A stretch of DNA of 64,000 nucleotides from Pseudomonas abieticivorans (lineage in GTDB: Bacteria > Pseudomonadota > Gammaproteobacteria > Pseudomonadales > Pseudomonadaceae): positions 2,179,501 through 2,243,500 of the forward strand of contig NZ_CP094975.1 in the NCBI RefSeq assembly GCF_023509015.1. The letters are read 5' to 3'. A program made the translations under genes and the position numbers. The notes beneath the pieces are model-generated. The model was not told the DNA's origin, ran no database searches, and saw only the letters and a program-made list of their open reading frames with translations. Below are positions 62,287-64,000 of this stretch, one piece after another. Within the stretch, counting starts at the first letter, position 1; the number at the start of each line of letters is the position of its first letter.

Positions 62287-62972
62287 ATTGGGAAGCCATC
62301 TACAAAGCCCTGCCAAAACTGCTGCACGGCGCCGAACTGACCCTGGAGCTGGTGGCCATTGCCGTGGTCGCCGGCTTGATCCTGGCCATCCCGCTGGGCA
62401 TCGCCCGCACCTCCAAGAAGTGGTACGTGAACGGCCTGCCGTACGCCTACATCTTCTTCTTTCGCGGCACCCCGCTGCTGGTGCAACTGTTTCTGGTGTA
62501 CTACGGCCTGTCGCAGTTCGACGCCGTGCGCACCAGCTTCCTGTGGCCCTACCTGCGCGACCCGTTCTGGTGCGCCGTGCTCACCATGACCCTGCACACC
62601 GCCGCCTACATCGCTGAAATTTTGCGCGGCGCCCTGCAAGCCATCCCGCGCGGCGAAATCGAAGCAGCCCGCGCCCTGGGCATGTCCCGCACCAAGGCCA
62701 TGATCCACATCCTGCTGCCCCGCGCCGCACGCATCGGCCTACCGGCCTACAGCAACGAAGTGATCCTGATGCTCAAGGCCAGCTCCCTGGCCAGCACCGT
62801 GACCCTGCTGGAACTCACCGGCATGGCCCGCACCATCATCGCCCGCAACTACCTCACGGTAGACATCTTCTTCGCCGCCGGGGTGTTCTACCTGGTGATG
62901 TCGTTCGTGCTGGTGCAAGGCTTCAAGCTGCTGGAAAAATGGCTGCGCGTCGACGCCTGCCAGGGCCGCTGA
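62283..62972 (+). CDS. polar amino-acid ABC transporter permease (HisM-like, second operon)
   Basis: The 229-residue permease has YIFFFRGTPLLVQLFLVYYGLSQF and the EAA loop GEIEAARALGMSRTKAMIHILLPRAARIGLPAYSNE, typical of HisM. It starts inside the previous gene's stop (ATGA). The next gene begins 1 nt after its stop, so it may be the fifth gene of the transcript. Confidence 0.94.
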   Translation: MNWEAIYKALPKLLHGAELTLELVAIAVVAGLILAIPLGIARTSKKWYVNGLPYAYIFFFRGTPLLVQLFLVYYGLSQFDAVRTSFLWPYLRDPFWCAVLTMTLHTAAYIAEILRGALQAIPRGEIEAARALGMSRTKAMIHILLPRAARIGLPAYSNEVILMLKASSLASTVTLLELTGMARTIIARNYLTVDIFFAAGVFYLVMSFVLVQGFKLLEKWLRVDACQGR

Positions 62973-62973
62973 G

Positions 62974-64000
62974 TTGCTACACGGCCCGCAACTGATCGAG
63001 CGCTTTTTAGCGCTCGATTCGTTTCTGCGCCAGCATCAGGGGCTATGGCGGCCACGGCCGTTCAACCATCTGACATTGGCCTGGGAAAGCACGCACCCGC
63101 AATTGGCTGCATGGCTACGCGGTCGCACATTGGCTGATGCCGAGGCGGGGGACTTCAGCGGTGCGCCTTCGGTATATTGCGAGCTGGCTTCCCACGCCCT
63201 GCGGCTGAGCGAGCTGGGCGCCTTGCCGGTGACTGCCCTGTCCGCCCCGCCATCGCGCCTGAACGTCGATGTACCGGGCCGCAAATGGCAACAGATAGAA
63301 GCCTTTGGCAGCGCCTTGTCGTTCACCCGGCCGGTAGAGCACTGGCTGGATTGGTGCGCCGGCAAAGGCCACCTGGGCCGGCGCCTGCTACAACCCAACC
63401 AGACCCTGACCTGCCTGGAATACGACCCCACCCTGGTCGACGCCGGCCAGCAACTCAGCCTGCACCACCGCCTGCACAACGCCAACCACCGCCTGCAAGA
63501 CGTGATGGCCCAAGCCGCCGCCCTGGCCCTGCAACCCCACCACACCCCCGTGGCCCTGCACGCCTGCGGCGACCTGCACGTACGCCTGCTGCAACTGGCC
63601 AGCCACACCGGCTGCCAACAACTGGCCATCGCCCCGTGCTGCTACAACCGCATCGCCGGCCACCAGTACGCGGCGCTTTCCAGCACCGCACAAGCTTCCA
63701 GCCTTCTACTAAGCCGCGACGACCTGGGCCTGCCCCTCAGCGAAACCGTCACCGCCGGCGCCCGCGTACGCCGCCAACGCGACCACTCCATGGCCCGCCG
63801 CCTGGCCTTCGACCTGCTGCAACGGCAACTGCGCGGCATGGACGACTACCTGCCCACCCCCTCACTGCCCAGCGCCTGGCTAGAAAAGCCCTTCGCCGGC
63901 TACTGCCACGACCTGGCAGCCCTAAAGGGCTTAACCGTGGGCGCACAGGACTGGGCAGCCCTTGAAGCCCGCGGCTGGGAACGCTTGGCACAAGTACGCA
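62974..64000 (+). CDS. class I SAM-dependent methyltransferase (C-terminally cut by window edge)
   Basis: An open frame starts with TTG at 62974, 1 nt after the permease stop, and runs to the window end (342 codons). It has LIERFLALDSFLRQHQGLWR at the start, the SAM-binding DWCAGKGHLGRRLL (about residues 128-141), ALHACGDLHVRLL, and APCCYNRIAGHQY, the PCCY motif of the GSTCD-like methyltransferase family. The substrate is unknown. An RNA or protein target is possible. The start is uncertain, but no ATG precedes the conserved N-terminus. Confidence 0.85.
   Translation, partial: MLHGPQLIERFLALDSFLRQHQGLWRPRPFNHLTLAWESTHPQLAAWLRGRTLADAEAGDFSGAPSVYCELASHALRLSELGALPVTALSAPPSRLNVDVPGRKWQQIEAFGSALSFTRPVEHWLDWCAGKGHLGRRLLQPNQTLTCLEYDPTLVDAGQQLSLHHRLHNANHRLQDVMAQAAALALQPHHTPVALHACGDLHVRLLQLASHTGCQQLAIAPCCYNRIAGHQYAALSSTAQASSLLLSRDDLGLPLSETVTAGARVRRQRDHSMARRLAFDLLQRQLRGMDDYLPTPSLPSAWLEKPFAGYCHDLAALKGLTVGAQDWAALEARGWERLAQVR

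Overview
This window is a chromosomal segment of a fluorescent-group Pseudomonas (P. fluorescens/P. putida-like). Three things point there: the moderately high G+C; the many GTAGGAGCGGATT...ATCCGCGAA-type REP palindromes; and a gene order matching the pseudomonad core (hut locus; glnA-ntrBC-nrsZ-trmL-secB-grxC-rhodanese-gpmI-envC-ctpA-yibQ; hisBHAF; asmA-mutY-yggX-tRNA-Phe; a polar amino-acid ABC operon). No phage, IS, rRNA or CRISPR was found.

Layout. (1) 1-12.2 kb is the histidine-utilisation locus. hutF (+) diverges from hutC-hutD (-). Further left are hutU, a HisJQMP-type ABC transporter, a urocanate/NCS1 permease and the first part of hutW, all on the minus strand. Three HutC-type palindromes (TGTA-N2-TACA) and two sigma-54 -24/-12 promoters control these units. 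Between hutD and hutU sits a two-gene ATPase/HNH cassette that looks like a Septu (PtuA/PtuB) anti-phage module without a reverse transcriptase. (2) 12.2-23.8 kb holds a lipocalin and a small lipoprotein, an amino-acid-type dCache chemoreceptor, fbp, a DUF3999/DUF2339 envelope pair, glgP and a Cys-cluster protein. (3) 23.9-42.4 kb holds typA, thiI, glnA, a secreted chorismate mutase, two DUF4124 paralogues, ntrB-ntrC, a six-copy tandem REPIN array, an NrsZ-like NtrC-dependent sRNA made of three repeated modules, trmL, secB, grxC, a rhodanese-fold protein lacking its cysteine, and gpmI-envC-ctpA-yibQ. (4) 42.4-47.1 kb is one very large (1539-codon) gene resembling the dermonecrotic-toxin-like (DUF6543) giant proteins of Pseudomonas. 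(5) 47.1-64 kb holds a periplasmic solute-binding protein, hisF-hisA-hisH-hisB, an OFA-type MFS carrier, asmA-mutY-yggX, tRNA-Phe, a WbuC cupin, gabP, a second polar amino-acid ABC operon and the start of a methyltransferase.

Theme. Nitrogen control dominates. NtrB/NtrC are encoded here, and six good sigma-54 promoters (both hut units, glnA, ntrBC, nrsZ, gabP) can be read directly from the GG-N10-GC spacing. The accessory DNA worth attention is the defence-like cassette inside the hut locus, the 4.6-kb toxin-like gene inserted between yibQ and the his region, and the REPIN array next to nrsZ. All family assignments come from reading the sequence; no database search was run.
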